Assembly: GCA_947479085.1 (NCBI GenBank)
Contig: CANJYB010000001.1
Location: 186,001-250,000 of the forward strand
Length of the DNA: 64,000 nucleotides
Direction of reading: 5' to 3'
From: Bacteroidota bacterium
GTDB lineage: Bacteria > Bacteroidota > Bacteroidia > 2-12-FULL-35-15
Shown here: positions 33,784-42,077 of the stretch, one piece after another
Layout of the letters: each line of letters begins with the position of its first letter
Numbering within the stretch: position 1 is the first letter of the stretch
The notes under the pieces: generated by a model
Told to the model about the DNA's origin: nothing
What the model saw: the letters and a program-made list of their open reading frames with translations, nothing else
Databases searched by the model: none
Translations under genes and position numbers: made by a program

Positions 33784-34716
33784 ATGGCTAAACCAGTTTT
33801 CAATTGCAGAATTGAGGAAGTACCTATAATTGGTAACTTCGTCTACAGTTCGTTTGGAAGGGATACTTCAGCATTTGCTCCGTATACGGACTATGATGCT
33901 CCTTTTCCAGCTAACTTTTTGTCCGCCTTAAACGGTGTGAGGGCAGCAGCGCTTCCTGTTGTACTCAATAATCAAATGAAGCAAGTAACTTTTAATTTGC
34001 TAACGGATATGTATGGAGTTCGGGCAAAGGTGAATGATGCAGAAATTTATTTTTTTAATGCAGGCAGCACGCTGAACGTAAGCCCTAAGGATATGGGGCA
34101 GAGTGCAGTGAGAAGGGCAGTAAACAGGGGCGATGTGGAAGCACTTGTTACTGCAATGATTGGTATGAATCAATTGATAGCAAGTAATAGTAATGCTTTG
34201 ATTGCGAAAGGGTTTACGTTGATAAAACAGAATGCCCTGGTGACTACTGCGGGAAATTTGTTTCGTGATAATAATATTCAAAATACACTTTACGAACAAA
34301 AGATAGATCTTGCTGTTACTAACATGGTACTTTATAATAATTTCTGGAGTACATACGTAGGACCTGTTTGCTTAACAGGGAAATTGATTTTTAAAGTTAC
34401 TAATAAAAGTAAGGCTAAAGAATATACCATTTCTGCACTGAAGGGAAGGATAAGGGCTGATGAAAAAGAGACATGGGTATTTGGAAAAGTGACTGATGTA
34501 AATAATGCAACTATAAGCAGGGCTAAGGTGAAACTGATACCTGTGGATGGTGGTAGAACGAAAACCGGATACACTGATAAAGGTGGTAATTTTAAAATTA
34601 CGGGTATGAGGGCTACTGATTATAACATGGTGGTAACGTTTGGTACTATGGTAAAAATTATTGCTATTACTGTGGTGACAAGGGTACATCTTGAGCAGAA
34701 TGTTCAGCTTTCATAG
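33784..34716 (+). CDS. Orphan protein with C-terminal carboxypeptidase-regulatory-like domain
   Basis: 310 residues without signal peptide or membrane segment. The N-terminal 205 residues seem helical with a repeated 'NDAEIYFFNAG', 'DMGQSAVRRAVNRGDVEALV' pattern; I recall similar proteins only from Bacteroidota. Residues about 229-308 form a carboxypeptidase-regulatory-like (transthyretin-type) beta domain: WVFGKVTDVNNATISRAKV, 'KTGYTDKGGNFKITGM', 'NVQLS'. Such a domain is usually extracellular, so the lack of a signal peptide is odd. It has a full promoter and its own terminator. Array A begins about 250 bp upstream. Confidence 0.72.
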   Translation: MAKPVFNCRIEEVPIIGNFVYSSFGRDTSAFAPYTDYDAPFPANFLSALNGVRAAALPVVLNNQMKQVTFNLLTDMYGVRAKVNDAEIYFFNAGSTLNVSPKDMGQSAVRRAVNRGDVEALVTAMIGMNQLIASNSNALIAKGFTLIKQNALVTTAGNLFRDNNIQNTLYEQKIDLAVTNMVLYNNFWSTYVGPVCLTGKLIFKVTNKSKAKEYTISALKGRIRADEKETWVFGKVTDVNNATISRAKVKLIPVDGGRTKTGYTDKGGNFKITGMRATDYNMVVTFGTMVKIIAITVVTRVHLEQNVQLS

Positions 34717-34770
34717 TTATGAATTATGAGTTATGAATTATGAGTGATGCTTCGGCAAGCTCAGCAACCG

Positions 34771-34805
34771 AAAAAAATCCTGCAGGTGTTGCGGGATTTT
34801 TTTTT
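34771..34805 (+). terminator. Terminator after the gene at 33784
   Basis: Stem AAATCCTGC / GCGGGATTT with loop aggtgtt, A-run before and a run of T after. The 'cttcggcaagctcag' just upstream is the common Bacteroidota palindrome word. Confidence 0.8.
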
Positions 34806-34825
34806 GTGCAAGACCTCACCCCCGG

Positions 34826-34852
34826 CCCCTCCCCTTGAAGGAAGGGGAGGGG
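34826..34852. repeat. GC-rich CCCCTCCCCTT hairpin
   Basis: CCCCTCCCCTT ... AAGGGGAGGGG forms a strong 10-11 bp stem, with 'cctcacccccggc' on the left. This is a word often found between genes in Bacteroidota drafts. Related GAGGGG fragments lie at 26560 and 36630. Confidence 0.6.
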
Positions 34853-34885
34853 TGCCAAGGTAAAAGCAGGGAATCTTTATTCACA

Positions 34886-34919
34886 TTTGTTAAGTTGATA
34901 GGATTGGGAAGTAATTTTG
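34886..34919 (+). promoter_or_regulatory. Promoter for the small-gene cluster at 35024
   Basis: TTTG at 34886-34889, a 22-bp spacer and TAATTTTG at 34912-34919. The spacer is a little long against the 19-bp norm. Confidence 0.55.
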
Positions 34920-35023
34920 CAAATAGAAAGAAGATAAAACTAATCCAATCTATATGATGGACTAAACTAAACAATAGAAAAAACAAGTATCAAAAGAAAA
35001 CATATAATCTAAAATAAACAAAT

Positions 35024-35446
35024 ATGAGAAAAACTAACTATAAAGAATTAGACTTTATTCTTAATGAATTAATTCTATTAAAGAGAAATATTGAGAATTC
35101 GCCTTATCCATTTGAGGCTGCTGGATGGGGTGAACCAGGAGAACACGCAATGGAAATACAAGATTTTAATAATAGTAAAAAAGGAATAATTTATCAAAAG
35201 CTAAAAGATAAATTTCATACATCCACAACCTTATCTAATGAGTTATTTAAAGTATTATTAGTAGATGAAAATATTAGAAATAATCCACCGGTTGTTATTT
35301 CTGAACATGGAATTGCTTTTATGGCAAATGGTGGTTATGATAAATTGAGAAAGGGAAATAAAAATTACGATAGAAAAAATTATATTATTGCAATAATAGG
35401 TGTAATAGTATCTGTTGCCGCAATTGTTTTTAGTTTTTACAAATAG
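35024..35446 (+). CDS. Small tail-anchored protein, unknown
   Basis: 140 residues, AT-rich gene. A soluble N-part (about 1-115) with 'LNELILLKRNIENSPYPFEAAGW' ends in a basic stretch (RKGNKNYDRKN) and one C-terminal membrane segment (about 118-138, IIAIIGVIVSVAAIVFSFY). The middle ('NELFKVLLVDENIRNNPPVVISEHG', in parts) looks like a small winged-helix. I do not recognise the family. First of three same-strand small genes. Confidence 0.65.
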   Translation: MRKTNYKELDFILNELILLKRNIENSPYPFEAAGWGEPGEHAMEIQDFNNSKKGIIYQKLKDKFHTSTTLSNELFKVLLVDENIRNNPPVVISEHGIAFMANGGYDKLRKGNKNYDRKNYIIAIIGVIVSVAAIVFSFYK

Positions 35447-35509
35447 TATATATAGTAAAAATAAAAATATATTAACTAAATAAAAGTTCCAACAACTAAA
35501 ATTTAAAAT

Positions 35510-35719
35510 ATGCCAAACAACTGTTTAAGATGTAATGTCCAATATAACTGGGAATTAATAACAAAAGATAAAATAAATTTTTCAACTAAAGAATATGTTT
35601 ATAAGGCCCTTTGTCCTTCTTGTCTTGACTCTATGCAACTATCTATAAAATTCCCGGGTATGGATTGGCTAGACGAGATGAAAGCTTTATCAACAAAATA
35701 TCTCCTTCTTCTTGAATAG
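35510..35719 (+). CDS. Small protein with two CxxC pairs (zinc-ribbon-like)
   Basis: 69 residues. C5-x2-C8 and C35-x2-C38 would bind one zinc ion in a ribbon. The rest has no known motif. A start preceded by an A-rich region, normal for the phylum, supports it. It lies 63 bp after the tail-anchored gene on the same strand. Confidence 0.55.
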   Translation: MPNNCLRCNVQYNWELITKDKINFSTKEYVYKALCPSCLDSMQLSIKFPGMDWLDEMKALSTKYLLLLE

Positions 35720-35774
35720 CAAAAAATTGCAAAAAATAAATATTACTTTTACAACTAAATTTAATTAAAGAAAG

Positions 35775-36506
35775 ATGAAAAAAATATTATTCGTTTTATT
35801 TTTCACGTTAGCTTACCCATTGTATTCGCAAACGGTGATTATAAATAATGAACCTAATATTTTTAAAAAAGAGAAAGATAATTCAGCGGAAACAGAACGG
35901 AAGTATAAAACCGCTGACCATTTTAGTGCTGAAGCTCAAAAAGCTTTAGATGATAGGGAATATGAAAAGGCTCTTTATTATTTAGACCAATGGTCGCATA
36001 TGGGAAAAGTAGATGACAGATATTATATTCAAATTGCGGATGTGCTGTTAGCCCAAAATAAACCAGAAGCAGCAAAAAGACATTTAATGAAAGCATATAA
36101 TAAGTATGGTTGTTTTGAATGTAAAGGGAAGGCAATTAAAATTAATACTGACGGAAATAGTTTTAATGCAAATAGTGTTAGTTCAATTGCGCCTGATGAT
36201 GATTCAACATTATCTATTAATAAAAAATGGAAATTGGTTTCTGCTAATGGAGGAGAAAGTTCTAAATTGAAATTCGATGTTAGAAATAGATTTTATCCTG
36301 ATGGAACTTATATATCTATTTCGAAGAATTTGGAAAATGGAGAAACTATTAATTCAAGTGGTAAATATGAACTATCAACTGAGAAAAATGAAATAGTCTT
36401 TTTTCCTAATAAGGGAAAAACCTCAAAAGCAACAATAATTTTATCTCTTAAGACTTTGGAAATTATTGGGGATGATTATATTTCTTTATATGATTTGGAA
36501 GAATAA
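35775..36506 (+). CDS. Secreted TPR protein with lipocalin-like C-terminal domain
   Basis: 243 residues: signal peptide (1-18, ending YSQ), two to three TPR helices (about 42-112: AQKALDDREYEKALYYLDQW, IQIADVLLAQNKPEAAKRHL), and a C-terminal beta domain (about 143-240) with 'KKWKLVSANGG', 'FYPDGTYIS' and 'SGKYELSTEKNEIVFFP'. This is the pattern of the lipocalin-like/DUF domains of Bacteroidota that begin with 'W.l'. Function unknown. Its AT-rich base use resembles the two genes before it. Confidence 0.68.
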   Translation: MKKILFVLFFTLAYPLYSQTVIINNEPNIFKKEKDNSAETERKYKTADHFSAEAQKALDDREYEKALYYLDQWSHMGKVDDRYYIQIADVLLAQNKPEAAKRHLMKAYNKYGCFECKGKAIKINTDGNSFNANSVSSIAPDDDSTLSINKKWKLVSANGGESSKLKFDVRNRFYPDGTYISISKNLENGETINSSGKYELSTEKNEIVFFPNKGKTSKATIILSLKTLEIIGDDYISLYDLEE

Positions 36507-36562
36507 ATTATTATTTTTTTTCATTTTAAAAGTAAGAATGAAACTTTAGTAAGTAATATTTT

Positions 36563-36600
36563 AAAAAACTCCTCACAAAAATGTGAGGAGTTTTTTTTTT
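36563..36600 (+). terminator. Terminator of the small-gene cluster
   Basis: Stem AACTCCTCAC / GTGAGGAGTT, loop AAAAAT, followed by ten T. It lies about 60 bp past the last stop. Confidence 0.88.
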
Positions 36601-36610
36601 GATTAAATAT

Positions 36611-36699
36611 TCAACTCCTAACGGAGTTGAGGAGGGGTGGATGTTTGTTATTACCCCCGGTTTCACCGGGGGTTATTGAGATTTGACTCCTCTGGAGTC
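36611..36699. repeat. Triple-hairpin element, copy 1
   Basis: Three stems in a row: H1 CAACTCC-taa-cGGAGTTG (36612-36629), H2 CCCCCGG-tttca-CCGGGGG (36654-36672) and H3 GACTCC-tct-GGAGTC (36685-36699). The same order, spacing class and linkers, with other stem bases, is at 50779-50866; a remnant (gggctattaagatttgac) is at 37508. Confidence 0.75.
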
Positions 36700-36763
36700 G
36701 GGGGATTTGATAAGTGCTTTGCGAGGGGTGACGTTGGGGACTATTGGGACTGGTTTGTTTTTA

Positions 36764-36984
36764 GTGCTTACTTAAAGGTGAATAAAAGTGGTACACTATC
36801 AATCTGCACCCGACCCGCGTGAGTATCCTTTTTTTATCTGGCTGTGAGGGTATGAAGAAGTGGCACTTCGGCTTCGCTCAGTGACCGGATTCGGAGGGAA
36901 GAGGTGGCAGATAAAAAAAGATACCGCGTGAAGGGCGGGAAGACAGGAACGAACGAAGTGGTAAACTGCCTGCCCTAATTATTT
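36764..36984 (+). repeat. 220-bp dispersed element, copy 1
   Basis: Starts 'gtgcttacttaaagg', includes 'ctgcacccgacccgcg', then an inverted repeat (36823-36842 with 36906-36924; GTATCC-T7-ATCTGGC against GGCAGATA7GATAC) around a 63-bp loop, and ends 'aagacagg ... gcctgccctaattatttt'. Copies are at 37652-37890 (middle diverged) and, inverted, at 50500-50715. The loop holds the word cacttcggcttcgctcagtg. No gene lies in 36507-37029. Confidence 0.82.
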
Positions 36985-37029
36985 TAATTTTAATTGTGTT
37001 GGATAGATTCTTTGATTATTAAACCACTA

Positions 37030-37401
37030 TTACCATGTCAATTTAATCGTTCCCTTCGCTTCATATACCCTGCCATCTCTACCCATAGCCTCCTGTATAT
37101 AATAGTATAATCCTGCTTTCATCTTTTCCCCCTTCTTGTTTTTCCCATCCCATTTATCACCTACCTTATTAGTTTCAAAAATCACGTTTCCCTTTTCATC
37201 CACTATTCGCGCTTTCATCTCCACTATATTATTCCCATTAAAAATAAATGTATCATTTCTTCCATCTCCATTAGGGGTCAGTTCCCTTACAATACTATCG
37301 GTTTCCTTTTTCACTTTAATAGTACCATGTTTTTCTTCCTGTGCAAATACCACCGAACAAGAAAAACTAAATGCCGCAAACAATACACCTGTTCTTTTCA
37401 T
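37030..37401 (-). CDS. Stand-alone T9SS type-B-like C-terminal domain with signal peptide
   Basis: 123 residues: signal peptide (1-20, VVFAQ), a 20-residue charged linker and one CHU_C/gliding-motility-type domain (about 38-122). It has ELTPNGDGRNDTF, 'NGNNIVEMKARIVDEKGNVIFE' (in parts), 'WDGKNKKGEKMKAGLYYYI' and the end strand 'GTIKLTW'. Such domains normally end cargo of hundreds of residues; here no cargo exists. It may be a competitor, a structural surface protein or the relic of a larger gene. Confidence 0.8.
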   Translation of the reverse strand: MKRTGVLFAAFSFSCSVVFAQEEKHGTIKVKKETDSIVRELTPNGDGRNDTFIFNGNNIVEMKARIVDEKGNVIFETNKVGDKWDGKNKKGEKMKAGLYYYIQEAMGRDGRVYEAKGTIKLTW

Positions 37402-37437
37402 GAGCTATCTTATTAAAATTTCTCCCTAAAATTAAAC

Positions 37438-37472
37438 AAAAAAAAGTCCCGCCACATTTCTGCAGCGGAACT
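37438..37472. repeat. Second copy of the AAAGTCCCGCC hairpin
   Basis: AAAAAAAGTCCCGCCACATT then TCTGCAGCGGAAC; nearly the same as the metK terminator at 37917-37951, but the right arm has a mismatch (GCGGAAC against GCGGGAC) and it has no T-run. It stands upstream of the T9SS-domain gene and follows no gene, so it is a copy in transit or a relic. Confidence 0.65.
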
Positions 37473-37573
37473 TACCCCCGGAATGCACCTTCGACAAGCT
37501 CAGGTATCAACCGTGGGCTATTAAGATTTGACACTTCGGCTTCGCTCAGTGACCGGAGTTGGGGAAGGGGGAA

Positions 37574-37636
37574 ATGCTTTGTGTGGTGGCGAAACGCCAC
37601 CGAATAATGCGCACGAGCAGAATGCTCGCGCGAGCG
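37574..37636 (-). repeat. 63-bp dispersed palindromic element, copy 2
   Basis: Inverted relative to copy 1 (11307-11369), 60 of 63 bases the same. Perfect palindrome at 37624-37635; hairpin GGTGGCG-aaa-CGCCACC at 37585-37601. It runs directly into the 220-bp element copy 2. Confidence 0.88.
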
Positions 37637-37651
37637 AGAGCGGTTGTTTTT

Positions 37652-37890
37652 TAGAAACTTATTTAAAGGTTCGACAAAGCGATACGGTATCAAGCTGCAC
37701 CCGATTGCAGTGAAAAGCCCGAAGTGTGGAGGTAATAAGAAATAAAAGGACACACCCCCTACCCCCTCTCGCTAACGCCAATTCCAACGCACAGAGGGGA
37801 ATGAGTACGCGGGGGGGCGGACTTGAAACGGAAAGCGGGAGGACAGGTGATGTGAAGTGGTGAGGTGTCTGCCCTGATTATTTTTAATGG
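37652..37890 (+). repeat. 220-bp dispersed element, copy 2 (diverged middle)
   Basis: Shares the start (aaacttatttaaagg, gatacggtatcaagctgcac) and the end (gaggacagg ... gtgtctgccctgattatttt) with the other copies. The inverted repeat in the middle is replaced by a different sequence that holds 'ccccctctcgctaacgcc' and a G-run. No gene lies in 37402-37975. Confidence 0.72.
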
Positions 37891-37916
37891 ATTTAGAAAT
37901 GGGGGTATGGTTAAAC

Positions 37917-37952
37917 AAAAAAAGTCCCGCCACATTTCCGTAGCGGGACTTT
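37917..37952 (-). terminator. Terminator of metK
   Basis: AAAGTCCCGC / GCGGGACTTT stem with a 12-base loop, A-run on one side and T on the other, 25 bp past the metK stop. Confidence 0.85.
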
Positions 37953-37975
37953 ATAAGGTCAATTCTGTAACTGTT

Positions 37976-39232
37976 TTATTTAATTTTAAAAGCTGTTTTT
38001 ACTTTACCTACATAATCCAGTTTTTCCCATGTAAACAGTTCCACTTTCATCACCTTCTTTTTTCCGTCAGGCTGAGTAAAGGTTTTGGTTACTGTTTCGT
38101 TTTTGCGGCCCATGTGTCCGTAAGCAGCAGTTTCGCTGTATATAGGGTTACGCAGTTTTAAACGTTGTTCGATAAAGTAAGGACGCATGTCAAATACTTT
38201 TTCCACCACTTTCGAAATCTGCCCGTCATTCATGCCCACCTTGGCAGTGCCATAGGTATTAATATAAATACCCATCGGTTGCGCCACACCTATAGCATAA
38301 CTCACCTGCACCAATACTTCCGAACAAACACCGGCAGCTACGAGGTTCTTCGCAATATGGCGGGTGGCATAAGCAGCCGAACGGTCTACCTTAGAAGGGT
38401 CTTTACCCGAAAAAGCACCACCACCGTGTGCACCTTTACCACCGTAAGTATCCACTATAATCTTTCTTCCGGTCAAGCCGGTATCGCCATGTGGCCCACC
38501 AATAACAAACTTGCCGGTAGGGTTAATATGGTATTTAATTTTATCGTTAAATAAATGCGCAAACTTTTTGTATTTCGTTTTTACTCTCGGAATCAAAATG
38601 GAAATAATATCCGATTTTATCTTCGCAAGCATTTTAGCATCGTTCTTATCAAAATCATCGTGCTGTGTAGAAACCACAATAGCATCGATACGTACCGGAA
38701 CATTGTTGTCATCATACTCCAATGTCACCTGCGATTTGGCATCCGGGCGAAGGTATTTAATCTGTTTATCTTCTCTGCGCAAAGCAGCAAGTTCAATCAA
38801 TATTTTATGAGCAAGGTCCAAAGCAAGCGGCATATAATCTTCCGTTTCGTTACTTGCATAACCAAACATCATTCCCTGGTCACCGGCACCCTGTTCTTCT
38901 TTTTTCTTTTTGTCAACACCCTGGTTAATATCAGCAGACTGTTCGTGAATAGCCGAAAGCACCCCGCAGGAGTTAGCTTCAAACATGTATTCACTTTTGG
39001 TATACCCAATCTTTTTTATCACATCGCGGGCAATGGTTTGCACATCAAGGTATGCGCTCGATTTTACCTCACCGGCCAGTATCACCTGTCCTGTAGTCAC
39101 CAACGTTTCGCACGCCACTTTACTCTGAGGGTCGAATGCTAAAAAGTTATCAATTAATGCGTCAGAAATCTGATCTGCTACTTTGTCCGGGTGCCCTTCC
39201 GACACTGATTCCGATGTAAATAAATATCCCAT
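37976..39232 (-). CDS. metK: S-adenosylmethionine synthetase
   Basis: 418 residues, typical. Motifs: [13 protein letters not shown] at the start, '[12 protein letters not shown]' (methionine and metal loop), '[14 protein letters not shown]', '[19 protein letters not shown]' and '[13 protein letters not shown]'-like. It makes SAM from methionine and ATP. The upstream 66 bp carry only 'attatgaatt' words; no SAM riboswitch is seen. Confidence 0.97.
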   Translation of the reverse strand: MGYLFTSESVSEGHPDKVADQISDALIDNFLAFDPQSKVACETLVTTGQVILAGEVKSSAYLDVQTIARDVIKKIGYTKSEYMFEANSCGVLSAIHEQSADINQGVDKKKKEEQGAGDQGMMFGYASNETEDYMPLALDLAHKILIELAALRREDKQIKYLRPDAKSQVTLEYDDNNVPVRIDAIVVSTQHDDFDKNDAKMLAKIKSDIISILIPRVKTKYKKFAHLFNDKIKYHINPTGKFVIGGPHGDTGLTGRKIIVDTYGGKGAHGGGAFSGKDPSKVDRSAAYATRHIAKNLVAAGVCSEVLVQVSYAIGVAQPMGIYINTYGTAKVGMNDGQISKVVEKVFDMRPYFIEQRLKLRNPIYSETAAYGHMGRKNETVTKTFTQPDGKKKVMKVELFTWEKLDYVGKVKTAFKIK

Positions 39233-39298
39233 TTATTAAATTAAGAATTAAAAATTATGAATTATGAATTAATTTTAAGGTGTGCAAAAGTAATATAA

Positions 39299-40450
39299 TT
39301 ATTTAAAAATCTCTGCTAACTTATTTTCAAGGTCTTCGCCTCTTAAACTCTTGGCAATGATGATTCCGTTTCGGTCAATCAGCACATTGGTTGGAATGCC
39401 GTTAAAGTTATAAAGTTTCACCACGGGCGATTGCCAGAACTGGAAATCACAAACATGGTTGGTCCACGATAAACCATCTTTAGCGATAGCCGCTTTCCAG
39501 TTGGTTGCTTCCTTGTCTAACGATACACTGAAAATATCAAAGCCTTTCGATTTGTATTTGTTATAAGCCCTTACCACATTCGGGTTTTCCTTCCTGCATG
39601 GGCCGCACCAGGAAGCCCAGAAATCAACCAGCACCACTTTTCCTTTCAGTGAAGATAAAGATAAGGGTTTGCCTTCGGGAGTATTCATCGTTATTTCAGG
39701 AGCAGGTTGTCCGATGGCTACTTTCTTTTCTGCTTCCCCTTTTTGTTTTTGTTGCGCTACCGATTCATGAAAGGACTTGATATAAGGAGAAGTCGGGTAT
39801 TTCTTAAACAGGCCTTCGTCCAGCTTAACATAAGTAGGAATAAACTCATCACCTTGCAATTGTTGCACAGCTGCCAAAGCCGCAAACGAAGTAGTATTGC
39901 TTTCCACAAAATGAATCAGGTATTTGTTATGAGCAGCCACCATTCCTTCATAAGGTCCTTGCAAAGCTTTGCTCATCGAATCAACCCGGTTAGAATCTTT
40001 CACCACACTCATAAAAAGCTGAAACGCCTTTTGAATGGAATCCAGTTTCATGTAATTTTTCATCGATGCCTGGTTCACATCCCAAAACAGTTTTGAATCG
40101 GGCGAACCGGATACGGTATAGGTATTCCCTAAATTACCGGCATCACCGGTAATAGTTACTTTTTCGTCAGGGCTGAAAATAAAGGTGGCGAAATTTCTTT
40201 CGGAAATACGTAAACGATAAAACCCGATTTCTTTAATTGCAGAGGTAAGTTTAAACGATCCGCTTTCATCCAATGTCACCGAGTCAATTTTCTTAATGCC
40301 ATCAGTCGACATTTGTTCAAGCACCAGGTTTTCATTGTGGGGATTACTTAGTTTCCCTTTTAATTCAAACCCTGCAGTTGCCGAATTGGATGTTGAACAA
40401 GCCATTCCAAAAACAAATGGCAACAGTAAAAGCGTGTTTTTTAATTTCAT
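39299..40450 (-). CDS. TlpA-family thiol-disulfide lipoprotein with DUF4369
   Basis: 383 residues with a lipobox (VFGMAC, C18). An N-terminal DUF4369 beta domain (about 28-130) and a helical middle (to about 235) precede a thioredoxin domain with W-C282-G-P-C285 and 'FDIFSVSLDKEATNWKAAI', a 'GIPTNVLID' cis-Pro loop. It reduces disulfides in the periplasm or at the outer membrane. Its natural partner is unknown. Confidence 0.9.
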   Translation of the reverse strand: MKLKNTLLLLPFVFGMACSTSNSATAGFELKGKLSNPHNENLVLEQMSTDGIKKIDSVTLDESGSFKLTSAIKEIGFYRLRISERNFATFIFSPDEKVTITGDAGNLGNTYTVSGSPDSKLFWDVNQASMKNYMKLDSIQKAFQLFMSVVKDSNRVDSMSKALQGPYEGMVAAHNKYLIHFVESNTTSFAALAAVQQLQGDEFIPTYVKLDEGLFKKYPTSPYIKSFHESVAQQKQKGEAEKKVAIGQPAPEITMNTPEGKPLSLSSLKGKVVLVDFWASWCGPCRKENPNVVRAYNKYKSKGFDIFSVSLDKEATNWKAAIAKDGLSWTNHVCDFQFWQSPVVKLYNFNGIPTNVLIDRNGIIIAKSLRGEDLENKLAEIFK

Positions 40451-40497
40451 TATTGTATTAATTTATTCGTTATTCGATAAGATTCGTTATTCGCTGT

Positions 40498-41946
40498 TTA
40501 TTTTTCCAGTTCCTGTTTAACCAATTCCGTGGTCATTTTCGGGTCAGCTTTTCCTTTCGATAGTTTCATCACTTCTCCCATAAACAAGCCAAGTAAGGAT
40601 ACTTTACCATTCTTGTATTCTATTACTTTTTCAGGATACTTAGCAATGGCCTGTTTAACAAACTCGGTTAACGCACCACTGTCGCTTTCCTGTATCCAGT
40701 TGTTTTCTTCTGCTATCTGCGAAGCTGATTTAGCAGGGTTTTCCAGCATCATCGGGAATATTTTTTGAGTGGCAATAGCATGACTTACTTTTCCGGTGTC
40801 AATAAAATTAACCAGTTCAGCAATACGGCCAGCCGAAACAGGAAACTGCGAAATGTGCAAGGCATTACTGTTTAAGTAAGACTTCACCTGCACTGTCAGC
40901 CAGTTAGAAGCTGCTTTAATATTTTTAGTTTGTGTAATAATCTCTTCAAAAAACAAAGCAATTTCCTTGGAATCTGTCAATACACCGGCATCATAAGTGG
41001 AAAGACCAAGAGAAGTATATTTTTTAAACAAATCATTTGGCAATGGAGGCAACACTGATTTTACCTTAGCAATGTATTCCTGCGAAACCACCACAGGTTG
41101 TAAATCGGGTTCAGGGAAATAGCGGTAATCATTGGCCATTTCCTTGCTTCGCAAAATAAAAGTAGTACCGGCTACGGCATCAAAACTTCTGGTGTCCTGT
41201 TGTATCTCCTCTCCATTTTCAATGGCTTCAATCTGGCGTTTTATTTCGTATTCAATAGCGCGCTGTACGTTACGGATGGAGTTCATGTTTTTTACTTCAT
41301 TCCGTTGCCCGAACTTTTTCGAGCCTTTCAGCATCACAGAAATATTTGCATCGCAACGCAAACTTCCTTCTTCCATGTTTCCATCACAAATATCGAGGTA
41401 ACGAACCAGTTTTCTAACTTCGGTTAAATACTGGTAAGCTTCATCACCGTTCTTTATTTCCGGTTCACTAACAATTTCCAACAATGCCACACCGGCACGA
41501 TTAAGGTCAATTAATGAATCAAAAGGGTCAATGTCGTGGATACTTTTTCCGGCATCTTCCTCCATGTGTATCCTGGTCAGGTTGATGTCTTTTTCGGAAC
41601 CGTCATTTAATTTAATGGTTATATAACCACCAGTGCAAATAGGTGTTTTGTCTTGCGTTACCTGGTATCCTTTTGGCAAATCGGCATAAAAATAATTTTT
41701 ACGTGCATATTCATTAACTTCACGAATATTGCTTTTGCAGGCAAGCCCAAGGCGAACTGCATACTCAATAACTTTTTTATTTGTTTTGGGCAATGTTCCC
41801 GGATGGCCCAGAGAAATCGGGCTAACATTGGTATTAGGCAATACACCAAACTCTGCAGAATCGCTTGAGTAGGCTTTGCTATTGGTGGATAATTGTGCGT
41901 GAACTTCTAAACCTATTACGGCTTCGTACTTATCGTAAATGCTCAT
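40498..41946 (-). CDS. gatB: Asp/Glu-tRNA amidotransferase subunit B
   Basis: 482 residues, full length. Family motifs: 'YEAVIGLEVHAQLST', 'GHPGTLPKTNKKVIEYAVRLGL' (in parts), 'FYADLPKGYQVTQ', 'VRSKEMANDYRYFPEPDL'-like and the C-terminal helical/YqeY tail domain. It transamidates Glu-tRNA(Gln) and Asp-tRNA(Asn) together with GatA and GatC, which are not in the window. Confidence 0.95.
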   Translation of the reverse strand: MSIYDKYEAVIGLEVHAQLSTNSKAYSSDSAEFGVLPNTNVSPISLGHPGTLPKTNKKVIEYAVRLGLACKSNIREVNEYARKNYFYADLPKGYQVTQDKTPICTGGYITIKLNDGSEKDINLTRIHMEEDAGKSIHDIDPFDSLIDLNRAGVALLEIVSEPEIKNGDEAYQYLTEVRKLVRYLDICDGNMEEGSLRCDANISVMLKGSKKFGQRNEVKNMNSIRNVQRAIEYEIKRQIEAIENGEEIQQDTRSFDAVAGTTFILRSKEMANDYRYFPEPDLQPVVVSQEYIAKVKSVLPPLPNDLFKKYTSLGLSTYDAGVLTDSKEIALFFEEIITQTKNIKAASNWLTVQVKSYLNSNALHISQFPVSAGRIAELVNFIDTGKVSHAIATQKIFPMMLENPAKSASQIAEENNWIQESDSGALTEFVKQAIAKYPEKVIEYKNGKVSLLGLFMGEVMKLSKGKADPKMTTELVKQELEK

Positions 41947-42052
41947 TTATTAATGGTTCATTTTTTAAAGATGCGAAAGTACGAATTATTTGTTTTGGAG
42001 CGGGTAGTTTTACCTGTACGGATGGAGAAATGTTAAACGTTATTTTTTTTAG

Positions 42053-42060
42053 TAATTTTG
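42053..42060 (+). promoter_or_regulatory. -7 box of the small gene at 42078
   Basis: TAATTTTG fits TAnnTTTG and is 17 bp before the ATG at 42078. The -33 site is poor. Confidence 0.4.
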
Positions 42061-42077
42061 GTAAAAATAAAAATGAA

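Noticed and set aside
39233-39298. SAM riboswitch before metK
   Set aside because: Only 66 bp of AT-rich words; no conserved helices seen.
41865-42077. Upstream extension of the small gene at 42078
   Set aside because: It would overlap the start of gatB in antisense and lacks a ribosome site; the internal ATG follows a proper -7 box.
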